In this document: positions 54,110 to 62,544 of the stretch, piece by piece | Position numbering within the stretch: the stretch's first letter is position 1 | How the letters are laid out: each line of letters starts with the position of its first letter | Source: an uncultured Bacteroidota bacterium | GTDB lineage: Bacteria > Bacteroidota > Bacteroidia > Chitinophagales > Chitinophagaceae | Length of the DNA stretch: 64,000 bases | Reading direction: 5' to 3' | NCBI GenBank assembly: GCA_903938445.1 | Contig: CAJADG010000082.1 | Location: 38,640-102,639, forward strand | Notes under the pieces: generated by a model | The model's database searches: none | Seen by the model: only the letters and a program-made list of their open reading frames with translations | Told to the model about the DNA's origin: nothing | Position numbers and translations under genes: made by a program

Positions 54110-55573
54110 CTAATCGCGGTAGTTCAACGCTGGTTTAATATCCCCAAGTAATGCTTTGTATTTATAATCACCAATACTTGTTTTAAATTCTTCGTTTGCT
54201 TTTTGAATCAATGCTGGATTGCTCATTAAATCAATAGCAGTTAAAGCCATTGTTTTACTTGCTACCAACATTCCTTTAGTTCCAATTTCTGTTCCACCAG
54301 CAGCCACTGCTTGCCAGCTATGAGCAGGTGTTCCTGGAACCCAGGTTGCTGCTGTTAATCCAACAGTTGGTTTTACATAACTCACATCACCCACATCGGT
54401 AGATCCACTATTCCCTTCCACTACATAACTTAAGGGTTTTACAGTTGCAGCTGATTCCATTGCTACTGGTTTACCAATAAAACTTGGTTGAATAGTTTTA
54501 GCAAATGCTTTTTCAGCTTCGGTATAATTTACGCCACCTACTTTTTCTAAATTGGATTGCATTACTTCAGCAAGCGTCTTGTTGATTAATAAGTCATGTG
54601 TTCCACCAATGATATCATATTTCATAGTGGTACCTGTTCCCATTGCTGCACCTTCTGCTGCTTTTACTACTCTATCAAAAATTTCTACAGCATCTTTTCT
54701 TTTTGGATGACGTACATAATAATATACTTCTGCAAAATCAGGAACTACATTCGGAGCCTTACCACCATTGGTAATTACATAATGTATTCTTGTTTCTTGC
54801 GGAATATGTTCGCGCATCATATTGACCATATTATCCATTGCTTCCACAGCATCTAAAGCAGAACGACCTTGCTCGGGTTGTGCAGCAGCATGTGCCGAGA
54901 TACCATAAAATTTAAACTTAGCCGATTTATTCGCTAATGCACTTGTGGTTGTTACGGTATTTGCATCATTTGGATGCCAATGAATGACTGCATCTAAATC
55001 ATTAAATAAACCTGCACGAACTAAAAATACTTTTCCGCTACCACCTTCTTCCGCAGGGCAACCATACACTTTAATGGTACCTTTTAATTTTCCAGAAGCA
55101 ATTAATTCTTTAATGGCAATACCTGCGGAAACACTTGCTGTACCAAATAAATGGTGGCCACAACCATGTCCTGCATTTTTGCCAGCAATGATTGATTTTT
55201 CAGGAACTGCATTTTGCGCTAATCCTGGTAAAGCATCATACTCAGCTAAAATTCCAATAGCTGGTGAACCTGATCCATAAGTAGCAACAAATGCTGTTGG
55301 AATGCCTGCTACACCTGTTTCTACAGTAAATCCTGCTTCTTTTAAATGTTGAATATGTAGTGCCGAACTTTTATTTTCTTTATAACCAACCTCAGCAAAA
55401 TCCCAAATTTGTAAAGCAGTTTTTTTATCCGCTTCATAACTTGCATTTAATGCATTAATGGTTGCTTCCTTGTTGGCATTCACCGCTGTAGCAGTAGGAT
55501 CTAATTTGTTTTTCTTTTGAGCCATGCTGCTTAATGAAGCAAGCAATAAACCACAAATAATAAATTGTTTCAT
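54110..55573 (-). CDS. Secreted M20-family amidohydrolase (AbgB-like)
   Basis: The 487-residue metal-dependent amidohydrolase has a signal peptide ending SSMAQ. The start is the ATG at 55571-55573; an in-frame TTG two codons upstream is less likely. Catalytic-domain motifs are GILAEYDALPGL, NAGHGCGHHLFGTASV (metal His), CPAEEGGSGKVFLV (Glu pair) and HWHPND, followed by the dimerisation insert beginning KFKFYGISAHAAAQPEQGRSALDAVE. The group includes p-aminobenzoyl-glutamate hydrolase subunit B and indole-acetyl-amino-acid hydrolases. Those enzymes split acyl-amino acid amides, the bond type that GH3 proteins make, though no link is shown. Confidence 0.9.
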   Translation of the reverse strand: MKQFIICGLLLASLSSMAQKKNKLDPTATAVNANKEATINALNASYEADKKTALQIWDFAEVGYKENKSSALHIQHLKEAGFTVETGVAGIPTAFVATYGSGSPAIGILAEYDALPGLAQNAVPEKSIIAGKNAGHGCGHHLFGTASVSAGIAIKELIASGKLKGTIKVYGCPAEEGGSGKVFLVRAGLFNDLDAVIHWHPNDANTVTTTSALANKSAKFKFYGISAHAAAQPEQGRSALDAVEAMDNMVNMMREHIPQETRIHYVITNGGKAPNVVPDFAEVYYYVRHPKRKDAVEIFDRVVKAAEGAAMGTGTTMKYDIIGGTHDLLINKTLAEVMQSNLEKVGGVNYTEAEKAFAKTIQPSFIGKPVAMESAATVKPLSYVVEGNSGSTDVGDVSYVKPTVGLTAATWVPGTPAHSWQAVAAGGTEIGTKGMLVASKTMALTAIDLMSNPALIQKANEEFKTSIGDYKYKALLGDIKPALNYRD

Positions 55574-55604
55574 GGACAATAGTTAAGATAATTATTAAAA
55601 GTTT

Positions 55605-56423
55605 TTATAAAAATAAATCAGTGTAAAGTGTAGCACCAGGTACCACCGAATATCCATTTAAATCTGTAATGCCTTCTGCAGCCAATACTTCTTCATCTAT
55701 AAAAGTTTTGCCGGTATAGGCTAATTTTTCTTTGGATAAAATATAAAAAGCAGCGTCAGCAAGAATTGCAGGGGTACGACTCATATTGGCTAGCATTTCT
55801 CCTCCTAACAAATTACGCACTGCTGCAGTATCAATAGTGGTACGAGGCCATAAAGCATTGGATGCAATGCCGTCGTCTTTAAATTCATGTGCCCAACCTA
55901 TGGCAAGCATACTCATATCATATTTAGAAAGGGTATAGGCAACATGTGGTCCCAACCATTTTGGATCTAAATTAATGGGAGGAGATAAGGTAAGTATATG
56001 TGCGTGCGTAGATTTTTTTAAATAAGGCAAAGCATGTTGTACTACTAAAAAAGTACCACGAACATTAATGCTGTGAATTAAATCAAATCTTTTACTAGGT
56101 GTATTTTCGGTATCTGTTAATTGAATGGCAGATGCATTATTTATCACGATATCAATGCCTCCAAATGTTTCAACAGTTTGTTGAATGGCGTTGGCAATTT
56201 GTGCTTCGTCTCTAATATCCACCTTTACTGCCAAGGCTTTCACGCCCAAGGCTTCCACTTCGGCAGCAGCTGAAAATATAGTTCCTCCTAAACGAGGATC
56301 TTCCTCAACCGATTTTGCAGCAATGACAATATTAGCGCCAGCACCTGCTAATTTTAATGCAATGGCTTTTCCTATGCCTCTGCTACCACCGGTTATAAAC
56401 ACTGTTTTTCCTTGCAAAGACAT
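55605..56423 (-). CDS. Short-chain dehydrogenase (HSDL2-like SDR)
   Basis: The 272-residue SDR has FITGGSRGIGKAIALKLAGAG, an NADP-binding loop with IVIAAKSVEEDPRLGGTI, VINNASAIQL, and TLSPPINLDPKWLGPHVAYTLSKYDMSMLAIGWAHEF (Tyr-xxx-Lys). SNALWPRTTIDTAAV replaces the usual PG loop. Both the SVEEDPRLGGTI segment and the LWPRT loop are hallmarks of HSDL2-type enzymes, whose natural substrate is unsettled. It lies between the M20 hydrolase and gmk on the minus strand, 24 bp after gmk. Confidence 0.88.
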   Translation of the reverse strand: MSLQGKTVFITGGSRGIGKAIALKLAGAGANIVIAAKSVEEDPRLGGTIFSAAAEVEALGVKALAVKVDIRDEAQIANAIQQTVETFGGIDIVINNASAIQLTDTENTPSKRFDLIHSINVRGTFLVVQHALPYLKKSTHAHILTLSPPINLDPKWLGPHVAYTLSKYDMSMLAIGWAHEFKDDGIASNALWPRTTIDTAAVRNLLGGEMLANMSRTPAILADAAFYILSKEKLAYTGKTFIDEEVLAAEGITDLNGYSVVPGATLYTDLFL

Positions 56424-56447
56424 TGTGATTGATTTAAATTAAAAATA

Positions 56448-57035
56448 TTATTTTGTAAAATCAGGACCTAAAAACTCAATTAATAAATTCGCCGTATCCG
56501 TACAGGCAGTTGCTAAAATTTCGTTTTTTACTATCGCATTAAATTGATTACTAAAACTTATTTCGTACTCCGCTTTATTAATTCTTGTTTTAATACTTTC
56601 AGGGGTTTCAGTTTGTCTATGCAATAATCTTTCTCTCAATACTTCAATGGAAGGAGGCATGATAAAAATAGAAAGACTTTGATCACCCAATTGCTTTTGA
56701 ACATGAATGGCGCCCTTTACATCAATATCTAATACCGGCACTTTACCCAAGGCCCAAATACGATCTAATTCTGACTTTAAAGTACCATAGTAAACGCCTT
56801 CATACACTTGCTCATATTCCAAAAACTCATTTTGATAAATAAGCCCCTCAAATTTAGCTAAACTTAAAAAATGGTATTCAACTCCATCTTGTTCAGCACC
56901 TCTAGGCGCTCGTGTTGTGGCTGAAATTGAAAACGCTAAACGAGAAAATCGTTCCAATAAATATTTAGTAATTGTGGTTTTACCCGCACCAGAGGGCGCA
57001 GCTAAAATGATTACTTTTTTCAAACTAGTTGACAT
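56448..57035 (-). CDS. gmk: Guanylate kinase
   Basis: Gmk phosphorylates GMP to GDP. The 195-residue protein contains the P-loop ILAAPSGAGKTTITKYLL, SISATTRAPRGAEQDGVEYHFLS (GMP binding), FLEYEQVYEGVYYGTLKSEL, PVLDIDVKGAIHVQK and SIFIMPPSIEVLRERLLHRQTETPESIKTRI. The start is the ATG at 57033-57035 (MSTSLKKVI); a TTG two codons upstream is in frame. It is divergent from the S10 peptidase gene, with about 68 bp between. Confidence 0.96.
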   Translation of the reverse strand: MSTSLKKVIILAAPSGAGKTTITKYLLERFSRLAFSISATTRAPRGAEQDGVEYHFLSLAKFEGLIYQNEFLEYEQVYEGVYYGTLKSELDRIWALGKVPVLDIDVKGAIHVQKQLGDQSLSIFIMPPSIEVLRERLLHRQTETPESIKTRINKAEYEISFSNQFNAIVKNEILATACTDTANLLIEFLGPDFTK

Positions 57036-57103
57036 GCTCAAATTTAATTAAATTATGCCGTATATTTATCTATCATAATACTAAAGACCTTAAAATAAAA
57101 AAT

Positions 57104-58639
57104 ATGCAAAAACAATTATGGGTAGCCCTATTTACGGTTGCCAGTTTATTTGCGCAAGCACAAAAACCAAGTGAAGAAAGTCCTAAATCAGCTGCAAAAC
57201 AAGAAGATAATAATGCAAGCTTTAAAAGAGCACTTTCTCTAGAATCCAAAACTGAGGCAAGAGGGGAGGCCACTATTAAAGGACAAAAAGTGCCTTATAA
57301 AGTAGTATCTGGAACCATTCCTGTTTGGGATGAGGATGGTAAAGCCATTGCTGGTTTATTTTATGTGTATTATGAAAGAACAGATGTTGCCAATAAGGAC
57401 GAGCGTCCATTGGTAATTTCATTTAATGGTGGTCCTGGTACTGCAAGTGTATGGATGCACTTGGGATATACAAGCCCTAAAAAATTAAAGATTGACGATG
57501 AAGGATATCCAGTACAACCTTATGGTGTAGAAGATAATCCAAATTCAATTTTAGATGTAGCAGATATTGTATATGTAGATCCTGTGAACACTGGCTTCTC
57601 ACGTATTTTAGATAAGTCTGTTCCAACTTCAAAATTCTTTGGCGTAAATGCAGATGTTAAATATTTAGCAGATTGGATTAACACTTTTGTAGGTAGAAAT
57701 AAAAGATGGGCTTCTCCTAAATTCTTAATTGGAGAAAGTTATGGTACAACACGTGTATCTGGATTGTCTTTAGAATTACAAAACAGACATTGGATGTATT
57801 TAAATGGAGTGATTTTAGTTTCACCAACCGACTTGGGTATTAAGCGCGAAGGCCCTACCAGTGCAGCTTTGCGCGTTCCTTATATGGCAGCCACTGCATG
57901 GTATCATAAAAAATTACCTGCTGATTTACAAAGCAAGGATCTTACTGCTTATTTACCTGAAGTAGAAGCTTTTACTTTAAATGAATTATTGCCTGCCATT
58001 ACAAAAGGGTGGAATATCGATGCAGCTCAAAAAACTGCTATCACAAAAAAATTAGCTCGCTATACTGGATTAAGTGAAACGGCAGTTACACAACAAAATT
58101 TAGAAATTCCATTTGATTTTTTCTGGAAAGAATTATTGCGTGATCAAGGAAAAACTGTAGGTCGTTTAGATTCAAGATATATTGGTATTGATAAAAAGGA
58201 TGCTGGTGTTGGTCCTGACTACAATGCTGAGTTAACAAGTTGGGAACATTCATTTACGCCAGCTATCAATATTTATTTAAGAGATGTATTGGGTTACAAG
58301 ACCGATTTAAACTATTATATTTTTGGACCAACCTTCCCATGGGATAACAATAATAATCATACTGGTGATGATTTACGTCAAGCAATGATGCAAAATCCTT
58401 ATTTGCATTTACTTGTACAGTCAGGATATTATGATGGTGCTTGTGATTATTTCAATGCCAAATTTAATATGTGGCAAATGGATCCAGCTGGAAAAATTAA
58501 AGATAGAATGAGTTGGGAAGGCTATCGCAGCGGACACATGATGTATTTACGTAAAGAGGACATTGTTACAAGCAATGATCACTTAAGAGCGTTTATTAAA
58601 AAGAGTATTCCCAAATTTGGCACGCCTGCAAAGTTTTAA
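57104..58639 (+). CDS. Secreted serine carboxypeptidase-like S10 family peptidase
   Basis: The 511-residue exported peptidase begins MQKQLWVALFTVASLFAQAQ, a signal peptide; a 25-codon in-frame extension upstream overlaps gmk and is rejected. The alpha/beta-hydrolase triad is visible: Ser in LIGESYGTTRVSG, Asp in SGYYDGACDYFN and His in EGYRSGHMMYLR. SFNGGPGTASVWMHLGYTSPKKL is the oxyanion-hole segment and NPNSILDVADIVYVDPVNTGFS the substrate floor. It should remove C-terminal residues from peptides in the periplasm. A strong terminator follows. Confidence 0.92.
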   Translation: MQKQLWVALFTVASLFAQAQKPSEESPKSAAKQEDNNASFKRALSLESKTEARGEATIKGQKVPYKVVSGTIPVWDEDGKAIAGLFYVYYERTDVANKDERPLVISFNGGPGTASVWMHLGYTSPKKLKIDDEGYPVQPYGVEDNPNSILDVADIVYVDPVNTGFSRILDKSVPTSKFFGVNADVKYLADWINTFVGRNKRWASPKFLIGESYGTTRVSGLSLELQNRHWMYLNGVILVSPTDLGIKREGPTSAALRVPYMAATAWYHKKLPADLQSKDLTAYLPEVEAFTLNELLPAITKGWNIDAAQKTAITKKLARYTGLSETAVTQQNLEIPFDFFWKELLRDQGKTVGRLDSRYIGIDKKDAGVGPDYNAELTSWEHSFTPAINIYLRDVLGYKTDLNYYIFGPTFPWDNNNNHTGDDLRQAMMQNPYLHLLVQSGYYDGACDYFNAKFNMWQMDPAGKIKDRMSWEGYRSGHMMYLRKEDIVTSNDHLRAFIKKSIPKFGTPAKF

Positions 58640-58687
58640 GTCGCTATAAGAATTTAGCTCCTTAAAACTTTCGATAATGATTTTTTC

Positions 58688-58718
58688 AAGAGGCCCCATA
58701 AACGGGCCTCTTTTTTTT
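58688..58718. terminator. Terminator after S10 peptidase gene
   Basis: AAGAGGCCC / GGGCCTCTT stem with loop CATAAAC and eight Ts. The convergent HxlR gene ends five bases further on. Confidence 0.9.
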
Positions 58719-58722
58719 ATCA

Positions 58723-59163
58723 TTATATTACAACGTTCTTCTTGAAACGTTTGTATTTTTTAATTAAATCAGCGATGTATTCTTTTTTATTTTTAATCAT
58801 TACCCCTCTTGCCTCTTTAGTATAGGTATCTCCCAAATGATCAAGGTAGTGTTTTGAAGTAAAAATGGCCATTTCAATCATAATAGGAAAGGCATCCATT
58901 CCCTTATCTTCAATAAAATAGTAAATACTTTTTTTATTTGTAATCCCTTCTTTTTTAGAAATATATCCTAGTTCTTCTAGCTTCTTTAAACGATTAGAAA
59001 GCATTTTGCTTGGCATATGTTCTGGAGACTCCTTGAATTCACTAAATAGGGTCTTATGTCCCCATATCATATCCCTAAGGATTAATAAGGTCCACTTATC
59101 ACCTAAAATATCTAATCCGGTGGCTACAGGACAGATGGATCTAAATTCAATAACATTACTCAT
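58723..59163 (-). CDS. HxlR-family winged-helix transcriptional regulator
   Basis: The 146-residue protein has the HxlR/YodB layout: an N-terminal conserved Cys in FRSICPVATGLDILGDKWTLLILRDMIWG (Cys11) and the recognition helix region PSKMLSNRLKKLEELGYISKK. The Cys at this position is the redox or electrophile sensor in YodB and HypR. A Lys-rich C-terminal tail (KKNKKEYIADLIKKYKRFKK) is unusual. It is divergent from an O-acyltransferase gene across a 170-bp gap holding a GTATC-N5-GATAC repeat, so autoregulation and control of that gene are plausible but inferred. Confidence 0.9.
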   Translation of the reverse strand: MSNVIEFRSICPVATGLDILGDKWTLLILRDMIWGHKTLFSEFKESPEHMPSKMLSNRLKKLEELGYISKKEGITNKKSIYYFIEDKGMDAFPIMIEMAIFTSKHYLDHLGDTYTKEARGVMIKNKKEYIADLIKKYKRFKKNVVI

Positions 59164-59289
59164 TTACGCTTTTCGTTTTCTACTTTGTAAAATTATAATA
59201 TTAATACCAATTTATATAAGAATTAAAAGATACAGGACTAGTGGGCATGCAATATTAATAATATATTAAGTTTAAAATATATTTTATTT

Positions 59290-59304
59290 GTATCTTTTTG
59301 ATAC
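59290..59304. promoter_or_regulatory. Inverted repeat overlapping the acyltransferase promoter (possible HxlR site)
   Basis: GTATC (59290-59294) and GATAC (59300-59304) form a perfect 5-5-5 inverted repeat. It includes a TATCTTTT promoter-like box about 30 bp before the ATG at 59334. A further GATAC half-site lies about 70 bp upstream. Confidence 0.4.
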
Positions 59305-59333
59305 TTATATTTATCATAACTAAACTAACACTA

Positions 59334-60569
59334 ATGAATAAATTACTCAACCGATCCAATTCCAATTTTGCAGTGATTGATGGCATAAGAGCCATTGCGG
59401 TATTGTGGGTTATCTTTTTTCACGCATGGCTTTTTCAACAATTAACTATTCCTGGTTTTATTGACAAAATTTATGATTATCCATTATTTTATTGGGTTAC
59501 AAAAGGAGATTTAGGCGTTGACTTATTTTTTGTGATAAGCGGATTTTTAATTGGAAGTATTATTTTTAAAGAAATTAAAGCTTCTAATAAATTTAATTTT
59601 AAAAGGTTTTATGTAAGACGTTTTTTAAGATTATCACCAGTATATATTTTTGCAATTTTTCTTAATCTATATTTTTTAAAAGACTATGGTCAAGATAACT
59701 TACTTAAATACTGGCCTAATTTGTTATACATTAATAATTACATACCCGGCTCTCCTATGGGTTGGACATGGTCATTGGCTATTGAAGAGCAATTTTATAT
59801 TGTAGTGCCTTTTCTTTTGGTATTTATTTTTCCAAAATTTCGCAATAAAGCAACCTTCTTTATTGTTTTATCAGCTATATCCATTTCACTAACTTGGTAT
59901 TATGTATATATTTTAAAGCAATATCGATTGCCATTTAATTTAACATTTTTTACCAAAGATTGGATTAGTTGGTTTGAAGGATACTATATGTTAACCCATT
60001 TAAGGTATATTGGTTTACTGTTAGGTGTTGCAACAGCTTATGTAAATGTGTACAAAATCGAAGAGGCTAAAAATATTTTTCAAAATAAAACAGGATTAGT
60101 TAAAATATTTTCCATTATTTCAGTGATTGGATTAATCGTAATTTCTTTTACTCCTGTTGGAGAATGGATGCCAATGAAAACTTCTATATTTTACAGTTTA
60201 AATATTAATATAGGAAGATGGTATGAAATTTTGACAAGACCCCTATTTTCGGTATTTGTTGCATTTATTATTCTTGCAAGCATTCATGGAAGTAATTTTA
60301 TTATTAATCCTATAAAAAAATTCCTTTCTGCTAAATTTTTCTATCCTATTGCGCAGGTTTCATATTCTGCTTATTTATTTCACGAGATGTTTATTATTTG
60401 GGCATCACCTAGACTATTCAAATATTTAAGCCCTAATTATTCTAACACACAAATATTTTTTATAACTGTATTTGTGTCATTAGTTGTAATACTTATTGGG
60501 GCTATAATTATGTATTATTTAATTGAACAACCATTTCAGAAAATAAGAGAAAAAATTAAATTCTCTTAG
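59334..60569 (+). CDS. OafA/YrhL-type membrane O-acyltransferase
   Basis: The 411-residue polytopic protein adds acetyl or other acyl groups to cell-surface sugars. The start is placed at ATG 59334 (MNKLLNRSN), giving the typical start before FAVIDGIRAIAVLWVIFFHAW (catalytic-type His). GDLGVDLFFVISGFLIG, KRFYVRRFLRLSPVY and WTWSLAIEEQFYIVVPFLL are the other family blocks. About ten membrane helices are predicted, and the C-terminal SGNH domain is absent. It is divergent from the HxlR gene. The acceptor glycan is unknown; LPS O-antigen or core is plausible. Confidence 0.92.
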   Translation: MNKLLNRSNSNFAVIDGIRAIAVLWVIFFHAWLFQQLTIPGFIDKIYDYPLFYWVTKGDLGVDLFFVISGFLIGSIIFKEIKASNKFNFKRFYVRRFLRLSPVYIFAIFLNLYFLKDYGQDNLLKYWPNLLYINNYIPGSPMGWTWSLAIEEQFYIVVPFLLVFIFPKFRNKATFFIVLSAISISLTWYYVYILKQYRLPFNLTFFTKDWISWFEGYYMLTHLRYIGLLLGVATAYVNVYKIEEAKNIFQNKTGLVKIFSIISVIGLIVISFTPVGEWMPMKTSIFYSLNINIGRWYEILTRPLFSVFVAFIILASIHGSNFIINPIKKFLSAKFFYPIAQVSYSAYLFHEMFIIWASPRLFKYLSPNYSNTQIFFITVFVSLVVILIGAIIMYYLIEQPFQKIREKIKFS

Positions 60570-60581
60570 TCAATTTTAAAT

Positions 60582-60616
60582 AAAAAAGCCCTATTCTTAA
60601 AACTTAGGGCTTTTTT
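60582..60616. terminator. Bidirectional terminator after acyltransferase
   Basis: AAAAAAGCCCTA pairs with TAGGGCTTTTTT across an 11-base loop, serving the acyltransferase and the convergent YkuK-like gene. Confidence 0.88.
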
Positions 60617-60618
60617 AT

Positions 60619-61092
60619 TTAATGTATCACTTTGTCGGCACAGCAACTACTAGCAAAGGCTTCTGGCTTTGCTTTAAATGCAAATCCCATTCCCATTATA
60701 TAGCCCATCGCGTCTTTTAAGGCATCATTGCTTTTAAATTGCGCACTGGTATTGATATCAGCATGTACTTCCATTTCAATATCATATTCTATAAACAAAT
60801 CACATAGTTCATAAGCAACTTCAATGCTTTTAGAAACTTCTAATAACATTCTTTCTTTAATGTGTAAATCCTGTGTAGATTTTTCATTGTGTATAAACAT
60901 GAATCCTCCATTGTTTTTTCTTAAAAAAACAATAACAGTAGCAAACTCTGTGTAGTTTTGTTTTACTTGGCTATCTGTTCCAATGTATACAGATAATTTA
61001 TTATTTTTTGCTACTTCTTCTTCAATCGTAAGACGAACCTGATCTTTAATTTTTAAATGAATAGGTTCACCGTTAAATCTGCGCCAATTCAT
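60619..61092 (-). CDS. YkuK-like RNase H-fold protein (DUF458)
   Basis: This 157-residue protein resembles B. subtilis YkuK, an RNase H-fold family of unknown function. Markers are SVYIGTDSQVKQNYTEFATVIVFL (fold-defining Asp near residue 39), IHNEKSTQDLHIKERMLLEVSKSIEVAYEL (acidic helix), and VHADINTSAQFKSNDALKDAMGYIMGMGF (second conserved Asp near residue 108). The Cys-Cys pair near the C-terminus (SSCCADKVIH) is notable. Role in the cell is unknown. It stands alone between a terminator and a polytopic membrane protein gene. Confidence 0.83.
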   Translation of the reverse strand: MNWRRFNGEPIHLKIKDQVRLTIEEEVAKNNKLSVYIGTDSQVKQNYTEFATVIVFLRKNNGGFMFIHNEKSTQDLHIKERMLLEVSKSIEVAYELCDLFIEYDIEMEVHADINTSAQFKSNDALKDAMGYIMGMGFAFKAKPEAFASSCCADKVIH

Positions 61093-61190
61093 AATTATAA
61101 TTTTATAATGATAAATTAGGCATTATTAATTTATTTTCTGTAATTCTTATGTTATGTAATTTATACCAGTAATAAAATGTGATTAAAGTC

Positions 61191-62447
61191 TTAATAAACC
61201 GAGTAGGATTTATTATTATTTACATACTCTGCATGCATCACAATTATCATGGTTATAAACGAAGAGGTATAAAACAAATAGGTATAAGGCACATCTATAA
61301 ATGTATAGAATATAACGAGGCTTAATTTTAAAGATGACAATAAAATAGCAGTTTTATTTAATTGATATTTTTTCTTTACCGCTATTAAACCAACCATATA
61401 AAAGGATGGAACTAATAAAGAAGCCCCAATAAGTATTTTATGTTGTAATAAAATATGGTTTGGACCGAAAAACTTCGCAAAACCTAATCCTTCTGTAAAA
61501 ACGGTAGGGGTATCCCTCCATACTCTACTCGTAAAATCAATATAGCGTCCTGGTAAATGAATGATATCATAAATAAGTTGCGTTCCAAATGGTAAAATCA
61601 AGAAAAAATAAAAGAAACCTAAAATCACTAACCCTTGAATTAAAATATATTTCCAATCCTTTTTATATAAACTATAAATCATCAGAGCAGGAACCCAACC
61701 AATAAAAGCATATCTACTAAACAAACATAAAGTAATAACAATTGCCATTAAATATTTTTGACGATGTATTATTGTTACAGCTAGTAATAAATAAAAAGTA
61801 ATCACTACCGTTTCTTCAGTATATATTATCAAATTAGCATCTTCAACACTAAATAAATACCAAAACAATATAAAAATGCTTGCTATCATTAATGTTGAGC
61901 CTTCTTTATTTAAGTTTAATCTCCAAATTGGATAAGCAAAAATTAAAAAAAATAAACTTACAGATAGCCATCTAATATCAATATGAAGTAAGGTTGGGAT
62001 TGAAAACGGCATCCAAAGTGCAGGCAAATAGATGGGCTTTGTTCCTCCCCAAATTTCATTAATGGGTTGATATACATCCTTTATTTTGAATGATATGAAG
62101 CGCTCGCACATTACCTTAATAATTGGTAACATGTCTGATTCTTTATAATTAAGAGGATTGTATAAAAAAAATTCTTTAGAAAAACGATACATTACAATTA
62201 GTACAATTGCACTGATTAATATTTTGTATTGAATATTTTTTCCGTAGATATTTTTTAATTCATATTTATAGGAGGTAGCTTCAAATGTATTTTTTAGTAT
62301 TAAATACGTAATCAATAAACCTGATAAAAAATAGATGACACTAATTAAATACATATGTGTCTTAAATTCTAGTAAAAAAGTAACACATAATGTTTCAATT
62401 AAAAATAAAAAAATTAATAAAAAGCTAAATTTTTTTAAGTACTTCAT
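61191..62447 (-). CDS. Polytopic membrane protein, possible GT87/GT-C type glycosyltransferase
   Basis: This 418-residue protein has about ten to eleven membrane helices and is very rich in Ile, Leu, Phe and Tyr. After the second helix pair, an outside loop contains NYKESDMLPIIKVMCERFISFKIKDVYQPINEIWGGTKPIYLPALWMPF. The Asp in ESDM and the YLPALWMPF segment resemble the first loop of lipid-linked-sugar mannosyltransferases (GT87/DUF2029), so a GT-C role is possible but not proven. Translation starts at the ATG at 62445-62447, four bases after a minus-strand TATATTTG box; a longer in-frame reading start at 62483 lies upstream of that box and is rejected. Confidence 0.7.
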   Translation of the reverse strand: MKYLKKFSFLLIFLFLIETLCVTFLLEFKTHMYLISVIYFLSGLLITYLILKNTFEATSYKYELKNIYGKNIQYKILISAIVLIVMYRFSKEFFLYNPLNYKESDMLPIIKVMCERFISFKIKDVYQPINEIWGGTKPIYLPALWMPFSIPTLLHIDIRWLSVSLFFLIFAYPIWRLNLNKEGSTLMIASIFILFWYLFSVEDANLIIYTEETVVITFYLLLAVTIIHRQKYLMAIVITLCLFSRYAFIGWVPALMIYSLYKKDWKYILIQGLVILGFFYFFLILPFGTQLIYDIIHLPGRYIDFTSRVWRDTPTVFTEGLGFAKFFGPNHILLQHKILIGASLLVPSFYMVGLIAVKKKYQLNKTAILLSSLKLSLVIFYTFIDVPYTYLFYTSSFITMIIVMHAEYVNNNKSYSVY

Positions 62448-62451
62448 GCGA

Positions 62452-62459
62452 CAAATATA
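62452..62459 (-). promoter_or_regulatory. -7 box of polytopic membrane protein gene, leaderless configuration
   Basis: TATATTTG on the minus strand ends four bases before the ATG at 62447. Confidence 0.55.
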
Positions 62460-62544
62460 CATCCTTACTAGTTTCGAGCACAAAAATGGGGAAAAGTAGA
62501 AACCTTTCCCCGTATATTTAACAAGTATGAGAAAACCCTAATTT

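Noticed and set aside
57029..57103. 25-codon N-terminal extension of the S10 peptidase overlapping gmk
   Set aside because: It would place the signal peptide internally; the ATG at 57104 gives a normal signal sequence.
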